Assembly (NCBI GenBank): GCA_041390685.1
Contig: JAWKPL010000001.1
Location: 186,001 to 250,000, forward strand
Length of the DNA stretch: 64,000 nucleotides
Direction: 5' to 3'
Source: JAIBBD01 sp041390685
Lineage (GTDB): Bacteria > Chloroflexota > Dehalococcoidia > UBA2979
Shown here: positions 16,102 to 25,530 of the stretch, in pieces
How the letters are laid out: every line of letters begins with the position of its first letter
Position numbering within the stretch: the stretch's first letter is position 1
Position numbers and translations under genes: made by a program
The notes under the pieces: generated by a model
Database searches by the model: none
Told to the model about the DNA's origin: nothing
Seen by the model: the letters and a program-made list of their open reading frames with translations, nothing else

Positions 16102-17413
16102 TGGTCACGCTCCCATCGTTCGCGACGACCCAGGGCTGGATCCCGTTGAAGTGATAGACGTAGTTGGTGCCACGGACGTTGACGAGGTCCTCGCGGGTGG
16201 GCTGCACGTACCCGGTCTCGTCGATGGCGCGGCTCATGATGGTGGTCTCCTCGCCGTCCCATTGCCACGGATAGCGGAACCGGGTGTGGGCGATGGGGAA
16301 GACCGAATCGAGGCGCGCTTCGTTCCAGGTGGAGCCGTTGTCCGTGCTGACCTCGACGGCCCGGATGCGGCCGCGACCGCTCCAGGCGATGCCCTTGATT
16401 TCCCAGAAGCCGGGGCCGGGGATGCGCTGGCCGCCGGAGGGCCAGGTGATGATCGACTTCGCCTCCATGACGAAGGTGAACTGACGGGAGGTCCCATCCG
16501 GCATCGAGTCGGTGTAGTGCCTCGTCTCCTCCTTGGTCTGGAACGGAGCGGAGCCCAGCTCGATGCGGCGGAGCCATTTGATCTGGGCGTTGCCCTCCCA
16601 GCCGGGGAGGACGAGGCGCATGGGGTAGCCCTGCTCCGGGCGGATCGGCTCGCCATTCTGCATGTAGGCGATCAGCGCGTCGTCCATCAGCTTCTCGACT
16701 GGGACGCTGCGGTCCATGACGGCGGCGTCCGAGCCCTCGAAGAGGGCCCACGAGGCGTCGGACTGGGCCCCGACGTCCTCCAGGAGGGTGCGCACGGTGA
16801 CGCCGACCCATTCACTGGTGCTGGTGAGGCCGTGGATGGACTGCGCGGTGGCGTCTTCGGCGGCGCCCCCGTAGCCGCTGCCGCTGTTGCCTGAACACTC
16901 GACGAAGTAGATGTGGCTTTCGCGCGGGAAGCGCTGGATGTCCTCGACGGTGTAGACCTTGGGGCGGTCGACCATGCCATGGATGACCAGCCGGTGCTTG
17001 CTCGGATCGATGAGGGCAGTGCCCGCGTGATTGCGCTGAAAGTGCAGGTCGGCGGGGGTGATGATGCCGTCGAGGTCCTGGTGGGGCGTCCAGCTGGAGC
17101 CTGCGGTATTCGGACCGCCGTCGCTCCAACGGCGCTGGAGGTCGTTCACAAAGGGGGAGCGGATCCCGACCTCCGTGAAGCGGAGGCCCTGCTCCTTCGT
17201 GGGGTCGTCGGGGACGTTCACCTCGAGGCCGGGGAGCGGGCAGCCGGGACTGCCGGTGTCGCTCTGCGCGAAGGTGGTGCCCACCGTGCGCTGGAAGGCG
17301 TAGAGCCCGGCCAGCGTGGCGGCCGACGTCATCAACCGCCTCCGGCCGAAGCGGGGCGAGGCGCGACGCGCTACCTCTTCCGCCGCGGGGTGCTGCGTGC
17401 CGTTCTCCATCAT
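16085..17413 (-). CDS. soxC: SoxC-like sulfite/sulfane dehydrogenase molybdopterin subunit
   Basis: About 442 residues. A twin-arginine signal (RRRLMTSAATLAGLYAF) exports the folded enzyme. The sulfite-oxidase fold is clear: the Moco-ligating cysteine is in FVECSGNSG, with RLVLPGWEGNAQIKWL after it and a C-terminal dimerisation domain (VEVSTDNGSTWNEA). The best match is SoxC, the sulfane dehydrogenase subunit, rather than plant-type sulfite oxidase. I chose the start at 17413, which has GAAGGGGGG upstream; the ATG at 17440 gives nine more residues. No soxXAYZB is in the window, so it may oxidise sulfite or a free sulfur compound. Confidence 0.86.
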   Translation of the reverse strand: MMENGTQHPAAEEVARRASPRFGRRRLMTSAATLAGLYAFQRTVGTTFAQSDTGSPGCPLPGLEVNVPDDPTKEQGLRFTEVGIRSPFVNDLQRRWSDGGPNTAGSSWTPHQDLDGIITPADLHFQRNHAGTALIDPSKHRLVIHGMVDRPKVYTVEDIQRFPRESHIYFVECSGNSGSGYGGAAEDATAQSIHGLTSTSEWVGVTVRTLLEDVGAQSDASWALFEGSDAAVMDRSVPVEKLMDDALIAYMQNGEPIRPEQGYPMRLVLPGWEGNAQIKWLRRIELGSAPFQTKEETRHYTDSMPDGTSRQFTFVMEAKSIITWPSGGQRIPGPGFWEIKGIAWSGRGRIRAVEVSTDNGSTWNEARLDSVFPIAHTRFRYPWQWDGEETTIMSRAIDETGYVQPTREDLVNVRGTNYVYHFNGIQPWVVANDGSVTNGLTA

Positions 17414-17598
17414 CGGCCCCCCTTCTGATGCGTGCTGCATCGTTCGCCTGTCTCCACGCTAGTGAGGGAGGCCGTCCGGGACGGTTACGAGGGAGCCCCC
17501 AACATCACAGCGCGGTTACAGAGGGGGGGATGCGAGGGGGGCTCCGGCGGTGCCGCGAGGAGGCGGTGATACGCTCCGGGTGCGACGAGCGGAAGCCG

Positions 17599-18681
17599 AT
17601 GACCGCAGCGCGAGCACCGGAGCCCATGCCGCCGACCGGCGCAGATCTTGCGCGGGCGGCGGTGATCGGCGCGCTGACACTCGTCGGCGCGGTGGCGCTG
17701 CTGTGGCTCGCGTTCCTGCTGCGGCAGTTGATCGCGGTGGTGCTGCTGGGCATCGTCGTGGGGACGACGCTCGGGCCGCAGGTGGACGCGCTGGCCCGCT
17801 ACCGCGTGCCTCGCATCCTGTCCGGTCTCGTCGTGTACCTCGTGGTGGCGGGGATCATCGTGGGGTTCCTGGCGTACGCCATCCCGCAACTGGCGAGCGA
17901 GCTGTCCGAGCTGGGCGACCGAATCGACGAGTTCCGGGCGGACTACGAAGAGATCGGCGACGGGGCCCCACTGCCCGAGTGGGAGGAGATCCAGCCCTGG
18001 ATCGAGGAGCGGCTCGACGCGGTGGCCACCGCGCTTGCGGCGCAGGCCGGGACCGTCGCGACGAGCATCGTGTACACGTTCACCGTGTTCGTGGTGGGGC
18101 TGTTCTGGACGGTATCGCGAGGCCCGGCGAGCGCGTTGTTCCTCTCGCTGGTCGATGTCCGCTACCACGAGCGGACGCATCAGATCCTCGACTTGCTCGG
18201 GCGGCGGCTGCGGCACTACTTGCTGGCGGAGCTCGCGGGGATGGTGGCGATCGGAGCGATCACGTACATCGGGTTGAGCCTGATCGGAGTGCCGTATGCG
18301 TTCGTGCTGGCGGCGATCGCGTTCGCGCTCGAGATCCTGCCGATCCTCGGGCCGTGGCTCGCGTTCGTTCCGGCGCTGGCGATCGCGCTGACTGAGGGGT
18401 GGCAGACGGCACTGCTGGTGTCAGTGCTGTATCTCGGCGTGCAGCAGATCGAGAGTTATGTAATCGTGCCGGTGTTCCACCGGCACGGCACGGGCATGCC
18501 GGAGTTGTTGATCCTGATCGCGGTGCTCGTGGGCGGCGCGCTGATGGGCGTGCTCGGCGCCCTGGTGGCGCTGCCGCTCGCAGTGATCGTGCACACGTTG
18601 CTCATGGAGGCACTTGTGCCGGCGCGACAGGCGCAGGTGGAGGAGCAGGCGGACGAGCAACTGGAGGCCGAAGCGCTGTAG
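17599..18681 (+). CDS. AI-2E family (PerM-like) transporter
   Basis: About 360 residues. Membrane helices near the N-terminus (AAVIGALTLVGAVALLWLAFLLRQL) are followed by a soluble amphipathic segment rich in acidic residues (LSELGDRIDEFRADYEE). Later helices contain GVPYAFVLAAIAFALEILPILGPW and a QQIESYVIVPVFHRHG block typical of the family. Members export AI-2 or act as Na+/H+ antiporters; the role here is open. The open frame extends upstream to 17428. I placed the start at the ATG at 17599, because the upstream part is not conserved-looking and overlaps the soxC leader. Confidence 0.83.
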   Translation: MTAARAPEPMPPTGADLARAAVIGALTLVGAVALLWLAFLLRQLIAVVLLGIVVGTTLGPQVDALARYRVPRILSGLVVYLVVAGIIVGFLAYAIPQLASELSELGDRIDEFRADYEEIGDGAPLPEWEEIQPWIEERLDAVATALAAQAGTVATSIVYTFTVFVVGLFWTVSRGPASALFLSLVDVRYHERTHQILDLLGRRLRHYLLAELAGMVAIGAITYIGLSLIGVPYAFVLAAIAFALEILPILGPWLAFVPALAIALTEGWQTALLVSVLYLGVQQIESYVIVPVFHRHGTGMPELLILIAVLVGGALMGVLGALVALPLAVIVHTLLMEALVPARQAQVEEQADEQLEAEAL

Positions 18682-18724
18682 ACCTCGCGGTACAACGGGC
18701 GGCGCTTGGAGAGCGAGCCCGCGC

Positions 18725-19417
18725 TCACGCCCGCCCGTAGACCGGAATCGTGGCGCCGGAGATGACGGAGGCGTCGTCGCTCACCAGGAAACGGATGACG
18801 GCCGCGATCGCTTCCGGGCGCACCCAGCGGTCGGTGCGCCCGGCGGGCCTGCCGGCGCGGTTCGCGGGCGTATCGATGGTCGAGGGGACGATGACGTTGG
18901 CGCGGACGCCTTCGTCGCGATACTCGGCAGCGACTTCCTGCACGAGCTTGACGACGCCGAGCTTGGCGATCGCGTATGCGGCGGAGCCCGCGCCAACCTC
19001 GATGGCGGGGCGAGAGCTGACGCCGACGATGGTGCCGCCTCCGCTCGCGACGAGGTGCGGGAGCACCGCGTGCACGGCGTTGAAGGCCGTCACGAGGTTG
19101 AGCGAGAGCTGCTGCTGCAGGCGCTCGGTGGGCGTTTCGGCGAGGAGCACTCCGCCGAAATAGCCGCCGGCGAGGCACACGAGGGCGTCGATGCGGCCCG
19201 TGCGGGAGGCTGCCTCCTCGGTGGCGCCGCGCACGGCTTCCCCGTCGAGGAGGTCGACGGGGAGGGCGAAGGCGTGCGTGGCGGGATCAAGGCCGCCAAG
19301 GGACGCCTCGCGGGCAAAGGCGACGACGCTCCAGCCGGCGCCGTGGAGGGCGGCAAGGACAACGCCTCCGAGCGCGCCGGCCGCCCCGGTGACGATCACG
19401 GTGCGCGGGTCAGCCAT
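18725..19417 (-). CDS. short-chain dehydrogenase/reductase
   Basis: 230 residues, classical SDR size. The cofactor motif TGAAGALGG is near the N-terminus, and CLAGGYFGG corresponds to the NAG motif region. Catalytic Ser is in GVSSRPA, and Tyr and Lys in YAIAK. The fold and spacing indicate an NAD(P)-dependent oxidoreductase; the substrate is unknown. A gap of 27 bases separates its stop strand-wise from the next minus-strand ABC exporter gene (order: exporter, then SDR). Confidence 0.86.
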   Translation of the reverse strand: MADPRTVIVTGAAGALGGVVLAALHGAGWSVVAFAREASLGGLDPATHAFALPVDLLDGEAVRGATEEAASRTGRIDALVCLAGGYFGGVLLAETPTERLQQQLSLNLVTAFNAVHAVLPHLVASGGGTIVGVSSRPAIEVGAGSAAYAIAKLGVVKLVQEVAAEYRDEGVRANVIVPSTIDTPANRAGRPAGRTDRWVRPEAIAAVIRFLVSDDASVISGATIPVYGRA

Positions 19418-19444
19418 GTGAGTTCTCTCCTCGATCTCCGGCGC

Positions 19445-21259
19445 TCACGCCAGCGGCACACGGGCGTCGTCCGCATGAGCGCCGTCACGGAACTGCTCGC
19501 GGTACAGGAGGGCGTAGAGGCCCTCGTGGCGGAGGAGGTCCTCGTGACGACCGCGTTCGACAACGCGGCCACGATCGAACACGAGGATGAGGTCGGCTGC
19601 GACGACGGTGGAGAGTCGGTGGGCGATGACCACCGTCGTCCGGCCCTCGGAGAGGCGGGCGGTGGCCTCGCGGATCTCGCGCTCCAGGCGGGAGTCGAGC
19701 GAGGCGGTGGCCTCGTCGAGGACGAGGATGGGGGCGTCTTTGAGCACCGCGCGGGCGATGGCGACACGCTGCTGTTCGCCGCCGGAGAGGCGGTAACCGC
19801 GCTCGCCGACGAGGGTGTCGAGGCCCTCGGGGAGGCGGCCGATCATCTCGTCGAGGCCGGCGGCGGCCGCGGCGGCCCGCACCTCGGCGTCTGTGGCGGC
19901 GAGGCGACCGTAGCGAATGTTGTCGGCGAGCGACGCGTGGAACAGGTGCGTGCTCTGCATGACGGCTCCGACGGCGTCGCTGATGGAGTCGAGCGTGAGG
20001 TCGCGCAGGTCGTGACCGTCGATGCGGACGGTGCCGGAGAGCGGGTCGTAGAAGCGCTGGAGCAGATAGGTCATCGTCGTCTTGCCGGCGCCGGAGGGGC
20101 CGACGAGGGCGACCATCGTGCCGGGGGCGGCCTCGAACGTGACGTCCTCGATGGCGGGACGCTGCGGATCCGCGTACGCGAACGAGACGTGGCCGAACTC
20201 GATGGCGCCGCGGGCGCGCTCGATGCGGCGGGCGCCGGGGCGCTCCTCGACCTCCACGGGCATATCGAGGTACTCGAAGATGCGCTCGAAGACGGCGAGC
20301 GAGGAGAGGAGCGTGGTGTTGATGCGGGCGATGGAGGCGAAGGGGCCGAAGACGCGCTGCACGAGCATGGCGAACGCGACGACGTCGCCGGGTGAGAGCG
20401 ACTGGCCGATGACCGCACGCCCGCCGTACCAGTAGACGAGGCCGGGGATGAGGGCGCCGAAGAGGCCGGTGCCCATGTTGAACCAGCGACCGGCCATCAT
20501 GCGCCGGATCGAGAGTCGGTAGAGCTCCTCGTTCGAGGCCTCGAAACGATCGCGTTCGAGGGACTCGCGGCCGAAGGAGCGGACAACCATCGAGCCCGAG
20601 ACGGACAGCGTCTCCTCGAGGTGCGAGGACATCGCGGCGGTCTCCTGGTGCCAGGCGCGCATGAGGTCACGCATGTGGCGGCCGACGCGCATCGTGGGGT
20701 AGACCCAGAGCGGCAGCACCAGGAGCGTGGCGAGGGCGAGCCGCCACTCGATGGTGAACATGATGCCGAAGGCGATGGCGAGCGTGAGGACGTTCTGCAG
20801 GAACTCGGTGAAGGTGCCGGTGACGGCCTGCTGCACGGCGTTCACGTCGGTGGAGATCCTCGAAAGGATCTCGCCGGTGCGGGTCTGCGTGTAGAAGCGG
20901 AGGGAAAGGCGCTGGAGGTGGTCGTGGAGGGCGGTGCGCAGGCGGAGCATGACGCCCTGGCCGATGACCTGATTCACGTAGGACTGGCCGACGCCGAGCA
21001 ACGCCGAGGCGAGCACCAGGACGACGAAGATCGCGAGCAGGCGGTTGAGGGCGCTTCGGTCGCCGTCCGCGGTCATTTGGTCGACCATCGCGCCCAGCAG
21101 GCGGACGCCGATGAGGTCGAGCGCGGTGCTGGCGACGAGGAGGGTGAAGAGCAGCGCGAAGGCGGCGCGGTAGGGGCGGAAGAGGCCGACGGCGCGCCTC
21201 GCGAGGACGCGCGAGGAGGTCTGGGGGCGCTGGTGGCGCATCGGGCGGCCCATCGTCAT
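19445..21259 (-). CDS. ABC exporter, fused membrane and ATPase domains (MsbA/LmrA type)
   Basis: About 604 residues. Six transmembrane helices occupy the first 310 residues (FRPYRAAFALLFTLLVAST at the start). The ATPase domain carries Walker A GPSGAGKTTMTYLL, the signature RLSGGEQQRVAIARA and Walker B ILVLDEATASLD, then the H-loop in IAHRLST. It is a half-transporter expected to homodimerise and export lipids or hydrophobic compounds. The long open frame reaches 21577, but residues before MTMGRPMRHQ are not plausible protein, so I put the start at 21259. Confidence 0.9.
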   Translation of the reverse strand: MTMGRPMRHQRPQTSSRVLARRAVGLFRPYRAAFALLFTLLVASTALDLIGVRLLGAMVDQMTADGDRSALNRLLAIFVVLVLASALLGVGQSYVNQVIGQGVMLRLRTALHDHLQRLSLRFYTQTRTGEILSRISTDVNAVQQAVTGTFTEFLQNVLTLAIAFGIMFTIEWRLALATLLVLPLWVYPTMRVGRHMRDLMRAWHQETAAMSSHLEETLSVSGSMVVRSFGRESLERDRFEASNEELYRLSIRRMMAGRWFNMGTGLFGALIPGLVYWYGGRAVIGQSLSPGDVVAFAMLVQRVFGPFASIARINTTLLSSLAVFERIFEYLDMPVEVEERPGARRIERARGAIEFGHVSFAYADPQRPAIEDVTFEAAPGTMVALVGPSGAGKTTMTYLLQRFYDPLSGTVRIDGHDLRDLTLDSISDAVGAVMQSTHLFHASLADNIRYGRLAATDAEVRAAAAAAGLDEMIGRLPEGLDTLVGERGYRLSGGEQQRVAIARAVLKDAPILVLDEATASLDSRLEREIREATARLSEGRTTVVIAHRLSTVVAADLILVFDRGRVVERGRHEDLLRHEGLYALLYREQFRDGAHADDARVPLA

Positions 21260-21334
21260 GGGTGGGCACGTCCGGGAGCAGGTGCGGTCATCCCTCGATG
21301 CTACGCTTCGCGGGCGACGGATGTGGGGGCCGGG

Positions 21335-22237
21335 ATGCTGGTCATCGGACAGTCGATCGAGTGCTGGCGCCCGCCACTCGCGGATGCCGTCGCCGGACGC
21401 GACGCAGCGCCGCTGGTCGCGCGCGGCAGGAAGCAGGCGGACGCGGGGGCAGCGGCCCTCGACGTGAACTTTGGGGCGATAGGGCGTCCCGGGCTTGTTG
21501 GAGACCTTGTGTGGGCCGCGAGCGTCCTGCGGGCCGAGCTGCCGGAGGTGACGCTCTTCCTCGACTGCGGTGACCACGACGCACTTGTCGAGGCGGCGCC
21601 TTCAGTCCCCGGTCCGATCGTCGTCAACGCCATTTCCGTCCCCGCGGCGGATCCAGCGTTGATCGAGGCGTCAGCGACCGCCGGGGCGGGCGTGGTGTTC
21701 TCTCCTCGGCGTGCCGACCGAAGCGACGACGATGGGGCGATTCTCGATGCGGCGCAGACGGCGGCGGACATGATGGCTGGCTCTGACGTGACCGGCCCGG
21801 CCTACCTCGACTGCCTCACCTATCCGCCAGCGACGAATCTCGAACGCTGTCGCCGTTCCCTACGGTGGGTGGCCGCGCTGCGGGAATCGGGGCCGGCGAG
21901 GATCGAGCCGCTCGTGGCGGTCGGCAATCTCGGGCATGGGGCCACCCGTGAGCGGCGCCGGCCGCTGCGCATGGTGTACGTCGCTCTGGCCGCGGCGGCC
22001 GGCGCCGGCGCGATGATCCTCCCCGTCGAGGATGCCGAGCTAATGTCGCTCGTGCGCGCGCTCGACGGGCTTCATGATCCACGCTCGGACTTCGAGGCGT
22101 GGGCGCTCGCGCTGCGTACCCCCGACCGTCCCGCCAAGCCGCCGGCGGGCGACGACCTGCGATCGGCCTGGGAGTTGCTCAACGGCCCTGAGCCGACGGC
22201 GCGCGTGGCATCCCGCTCAGCGCGCGAACGCGAGTAG
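21335..22237 (+). CDS. pterin-binding (DHPS/methyltetrahydrofolate methyltransferase-like) TIM barrel protein
   Basis: 300 residues. The pattern ARKQADAGAAALDVNFGA, FLDCGDHDAL and IVVNAISV resembles the pterin-binding barrel of dihydropteroate synthase and methyltetrahydrofolate:corrinoid methyltransferases, with the barrel order retained. No corrinoid protein or folate gene is adjacent, and some classic loops look degenerate. It could be an AcsE/MtrH relative of unknown role. Start chosen at ATG 21335; the open frame extends far upstream only as antisense to the ABC exporter. Confidence 0.6.
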   Translation: MLVIGQSIECWRPPLADAVAGRDAAPLVARGRKQADAGAAALDVNFGAIGRPGLVGDLVWAASVLRAELPEVTLFLDCGDHDALVEAAPSVPGPIVVNAISVPAADPALIEASATAGAGVVFSPRRADRSDDDGAILDAAQTAADMMAGSDVTGPAYLDCLTYPPATNLERCRRSLRWVAALRESGPARIEPLVAVGNLGHGATRERRRPLRMVYVALAAAAGAGAMILPVEDAELMSLVRALDGLHDPRSDFEAWALALRTPDRPAKPPAGDDLRSAWELLNGPEPTARVASRSARERE

Positions 22238-22312
22238 CGGGTCGCGCGAGCACAGCGCAGGGGAACGTTGCCACGGCCCGGTACCGCGACGGGCTGGCGG
22301 CCCGTCCTCGAG

Positions 22313-22561
22313 CTACGCGAGCAGCCAGACCGCGAAGAAGATGAGCAGTCCGAGCCACGCGAGCCAGAGAGCATCGGCCCACCAGCCCCAGTCGGCGCGG
22401 GCGCGGTAGCCGGTCTCTTGCTCGATGGCGCGGGCGTCGGCCTCGCGCGCACGACGACGGCGCTCGAAGTAGGGATAGGGGACGCCACGGCTCGGGTAGC
22501 CCCACATCCAGGGCACGGCGAGCAGTGCGATGGCAAGGATGGCGAAGACAGCGATGATCAT
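22313..22561 (-). CDS. small two-helix membrane protein
   Basis: 82 residues. N-terminal hydrophobic helix (IIAVFAILAIALLAVPW), then a short cytoplasmic-looking Arg/Glu-rich segment (FERRRRAREADARAIEQE), and a C-terminal Trp-rich helix (ADALWLAWLGLLIFFAVWLLA). I recognise no family. It lies between the pterin-binding protein gene and the LysM gene. Function unknown. Confidence 0.6.
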   Translation of the reverse strand: MIIAVFAILAIALLAVPWMWGYPSRGVPYPYFERRRRAREADARAIEQETGYRARADWGWWADALWLAWLGLLIFFAVWLLA

Positions 22562-22674
22562 GATTCCTCCGTGCCGAATCGAACGTGGGGCGAGGCACCA
22601 CCTCGAGTTGCCTCGGGTAGTGCCTCGCTATGCGGCAACACCGGCGTCTGGAATGGGCTCGCGCTAGCTCGGGG

Positions 22675-23328
22675 CTAGCTCGTGGGGATGGTGAGGACCT
22701 GGCCGGGGTAGATGACGTTGACGTCCTCGACGCCGCTGGCATCCGCGATCTGGGAGACGGTGCTCCCGAACTGCATCGCGATCGCGTTGAGGGTATCGCC
22801 CGACTGGACCACGTAGGTCACGGTCGAGGAGTCGCCTCCGTCATCGCCTCCACCACCGCCCTGCGCCGGAATCGTCAGCACCTGGCCCGGGTAGATCACG
22901 TTCGCGTCGGCGACGCCGCTCGCGGAGGCGATGGCGTTCACGGTGCTCCCGAAGCGCTGCGCGATCGAATACAGCGTGTCGCCGGCCTGGACGGTGTACG
23001 TCGCGGACTGGCCGCCGTTGCCGCCGTTACCGCCGCCGGAGCCGGACGGGATCGTCAGCATCTGGCCGGGATAGATGAGGTTCGGATCCGAGATGCCGTT
23101 CGCGCTCGCCACGGCATCGACGGTGCTACCGAAGCGCTGAGCGATTGAATAGAGGGTATCGCCGGCCTGGACCGCATAGGTCTCACTCGAGGCCTGTTGT
23201 GAGACGGTGCTCGTTCCGGCGGGCCCGGCGGTGAGGTCCGACGCCGCGGACGCAGCGTTGGCGGCGCTGAACGCTCCGACGACGAGGGCAGCTACCGCCC
23301 CGGCAACAACTGTTCTCTTCGCAAGCAT
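22675..23328 (-). CDS. secreted protein with three LysM domains
   Basis: 217 residues. Signal peptide (KRTVVAGAVAALVVGAFSAANAASA). Three LysM repeats follow at about 49-92, 109-152 and 173-216, each beginning YxVQxGDTL and ending YPGQxLTIP. Glycine-rich linkers separate them. LysM domains bind N-acetylglucosamine-containing glycans, so the protein is likely cell-envelope associated. No catalytic domain is present. The near-identical DNA of the repeats is a direct-repeat array, not a CRISPR. Confidence 0.9.
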   Translation of the reverse strand: MLAKRTVVAGAVAALVVGAFSAANAASAASDLTAGPAGTSTVSQQASSETYAVQAGDTLYSIAQRFGSTVDAVASANGISDPNLIYPGQMLTIPSGSGGGNGGNGGQSATYTVQAGDTLYSIAQRFGSTVNAIASASGVADANVIYPGQVLTIPAQGGGGGDDGGDSSTVTYVVQSGDTLNAIAMQFGSTVSQIADASGVEDVNVIYPGQVLTIPTS

Positions 23329-23446
23329 GGTTCTCCTTCCTGCGCCGGTACTTCCTGCTCACAGTGTCCGGGCGGGAAGGGATCCCCTCGGTCAACCTGG
23401 ATGGGGAGCCGTTGCACCGGGGCAACAGAGGGAGAGACGCACACGG

Positions 23447-23480
23447 AGCGAGGACGGCCCCTCTCAGGGCCGTCCTCGCT
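23447..23480 (-). terminator. terminator after the substrate-binding lipoprotein gene
   Basis: Perfect 14-bp stem AGCGAGGACGGCCC with CTCTCA loop, 20 bases beyond the minus-strand stop at 23500. Confidence 0.75.
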
Positions 23481-23499
23481 GTTGGAGGCGCAGGGAGCG

Positions 23500-25305
23500 T
23501 CAGCGGTCCAGCCAGATGTCCGGAATCTGCTCGCCCCAGTCATAGAAGTAGCTACTGGTACCGAGCGGGCCGCCGCTACGGAAGCCCCGGAACCAGGGTT
23601 GGTGTATCTCGTAGGAGTACCCGCCGGCCTGGGGGATGCGGTACATCTGGTCGAGCCAGATGCGGTCCCAGATCTGCTGCTGCAGCTCGGCCCTCGCGGC
23701 GGGGTCGAGCTGGACGCGCTGCCGTTCGGCCCAGGCGTCGATCTGCGAGTCCTGGAGCTTGTGGCGGTTCCCCGGCGATGCAGAGTGCACCTGGTTGTAG
23801 AAGTAGCTATCGGCGTCGAAGCCGGGGGCGGCCCAGCCGCTGGTGGTGGCCTCTTCGAGGTTGCCGGGCACCCACTGCGAGTTGAACTCGGTGTAGTCCG
23901 CGCGGCGGGCGTTGAGAGTGATCCCCGCCCGCCGGAACTGGTCTGCCAGCAGCTCGGGACGCGTCGCGTCGTACGGACCGTACGTGTAGTAAGAGGCATT
24001 GATCGTGAGGCCACCAGCACCGGCAGCCTCGAGAAGCTGGCGCGCCTGCTCGGGGTCGCCGGAAGGCCTGACCCATTCGCCGAGCACACCGCTCTGCAGG
24101 TCTGGAGCGTCCTCGTAGAGGAAAGGCCAGGGCATATCCGGCGCGGCGAGGCCGTAGTTCTCGTAGAGGAGCGCGATGGTGGTGCGATGGTCGTTCGCGA
24201 GGGAGATGGCGCGGCGGACGCGCTCGTCGGCGAACTTCGGGTTCTGCAGGTTCATGCCGAAGCCGTAGCCGCCGGCGGTGCCGCCGGTCATGTGTACGTT
24301 CACGTCCGGGTTCGTGCCCCGAATGACCTCGACCTCACTCGCGCGGCCGGCGATGGCATAGGCGTACTCGACCTGGCCGGCGCGGAACGCGGCCGTCCGG
24401 GCGTTGAGGTCCGGGATGATGCGGTACACGAAGCTGTCGACATGGATCGGGCCGCCCCAGTAGTCGGGGTTGCGGTCGAAGTTCACGGCCTGCGTCTGCT
24501 GGGCGTCACGGAAGATGAGCGGCCCGGTACCGACGACCGTGCGTTCGATCGAGCCGTCGTCGACCAGCTCCCTCGGAAAGATGGTCTGGTAGCGGCCAGC
24601 GAGGTTGTTAATGAAGTCGGCGAGCGGCGTCTTCAGCGTGATCCGGACGGTGGCGTCGTCCGGCGCCTCGATGTTGTCGACCTCGGTCCAGATCGACTGG
24701 TGCACGCCTTCCGACTGATAGCGGCGGTAGGCGTAGGCGACGTCCTCGGCGACGAACGGGCGGCCGTTCAGCGGGGCCACGTTGTGCCATCGGACCTCTG
24801 GACGCAGCTTGAAGGTGAGCACGAGGCCGTCGGGGCTGCGCTCCCACGACTCGGCGAGCTCCGGCTTCAGCTCGAGGTTCAAGGGGTGGTAGTGGATCCC
24901 GCTCACGAACCCGATGAGGCGGTCGTACGAGGTATTGGGCACGGTGATGGTGCCGCCGGCCGCGGACCGCGTCGGGTCCATCGTGGAGATGTCCCAGCTG
25001 ACAGCAACGGTGACGGCCCCGCCGTCCTTGGGCGTCGTCGACGGCTCAGGGTAGCCGAACGGATACGGCAGTCCCTCCTGCTGTACGAGCTGGGCCGGGT
25101 TCTGGTCGACGCCCGGAGCCACGGTTGCGACGGCGGTGGTCTCGCCGCGGACGCCGGGGACGGGGTCGTCGCCGCCGTCCTCGTCGCCGCCGCAGCCCAC
25201 GAGGGCGGCGAGCGAGACGCCACCGAGGGCAAGCGCGCCTCCTCGCAGCGCGGCCCGGCGCCCGGGGCGCAACTCACGGAAGCGACCGATGTTGAAGTCA
25301 GACAT
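23500..25305 (-). CDS. ABC transporter substrate-binding lipoprotein, peptide/nickel family (SBP_bac_5)
   Basis: 601 residues. The N-terminus (RPGRRAALRGGALALGG) combines an Arg-Arg pair with a lipobox ending LVGCGG, so export may be Tat-dependent with lipid anchoring. The mature part follows the family 5 pattern: AVSWDISTMDPTRS, ELKPELAESWERSPDG, LTFKLRPEVRWHN, and RRAISLANDHRTTIALLYENYG. Such proteins deliver oligopeptides or related solutes to an importer. No permease or ATPase genes are adjacent, so its partners lie elsewhere. Confidence 0.9.
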   Translation of the reverse strand: MSDFNIGRFRELRPGRRAALRGGALALGGVSLAALVGCGGDEDGGDDPVPGVRGETTAVATVAPGVDQNPAQLVQQEGLPYPFGYPEPSTTPKDGGAVTVAVSWDISTMDPTRSAAGGTITVPNTSYDRLIGFVSGIHYHPLNLELKPELAESWERSPDGLVLTFKLRPEVRWHNVAPLNGRPFVAEDVAYAYRRYQSEGVHQSIWTEVDNIEAPDDATVRITLKTPLADFINNLAGRYQTIFPRELVDDGSIERTVVGTGPLIFRDAQQTQAVNFDRNPDYWGGPIHVDSFVYRIIPDLNARTAAFRAGQVEYAYAIAGRASEVEVIRGTNPDVNVHMTGGTAGGYGFGMNLQNPKFADERVRRAISLANDHRTTIALLYENYGLAAPDMPWPFLYEDAPDLQSGVLGEWVRPSGDPEQARQLLEAAGAGGLTINASYYTYGPYDATRPELLADQFRRAGITLNARRADYTEFNSQWVPGNLEEATTSGWAAPGFDADSYFYNQVHSASPGNRHKLQDSQIDAWAERQRVQLDPAARAELQQQIWDRIWLDQMYRIPQAGGYSYEIHQPWFRGFRSGGPLGTSSYFYDWGEQIPDIWLDR

Positions 25306-25530
25306 GGTGTACCCCTGCTTTCGTATCCCCTATCGAGGGAATCGGTGGGAGACACACGGGCGCGACGGCGTCTACGGCCCACTGCGTTGCAGCGGGCTCA
25401 CAGATCGGGGGTTCGGCAGAATTGCGAGGTTCGCGCGGGCGGGAGATAGTCAGGTGCGCTCGGGACGACCCACGTCGACAGCCTCATACTCGGGGAGCGA
25501 GCGCGACACACATAGGGAGGGAACCAGCAG

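Noticed and set aside
16085..17413. Plant-type sulfite oxidase or nitrate reductase
   Set aside because: There is no haem b5 or FAD domain, and the Tat signal, VECSGNSG block and following cytochrome point to SoxC.
22700..23170. Near-identical direct repeats that could be taken for a CRISPR or minisatellite
   Set aside because: They encode three LysM domains within one gene; spacers are in-frame glycine linkers of unequal size.
23401..25449. 682-codon open frame opposite the substrate-binding lipoprotein gene
   Set aside because: Shadow of a well-supported family 5 solute-binding protein; composition is atypical.
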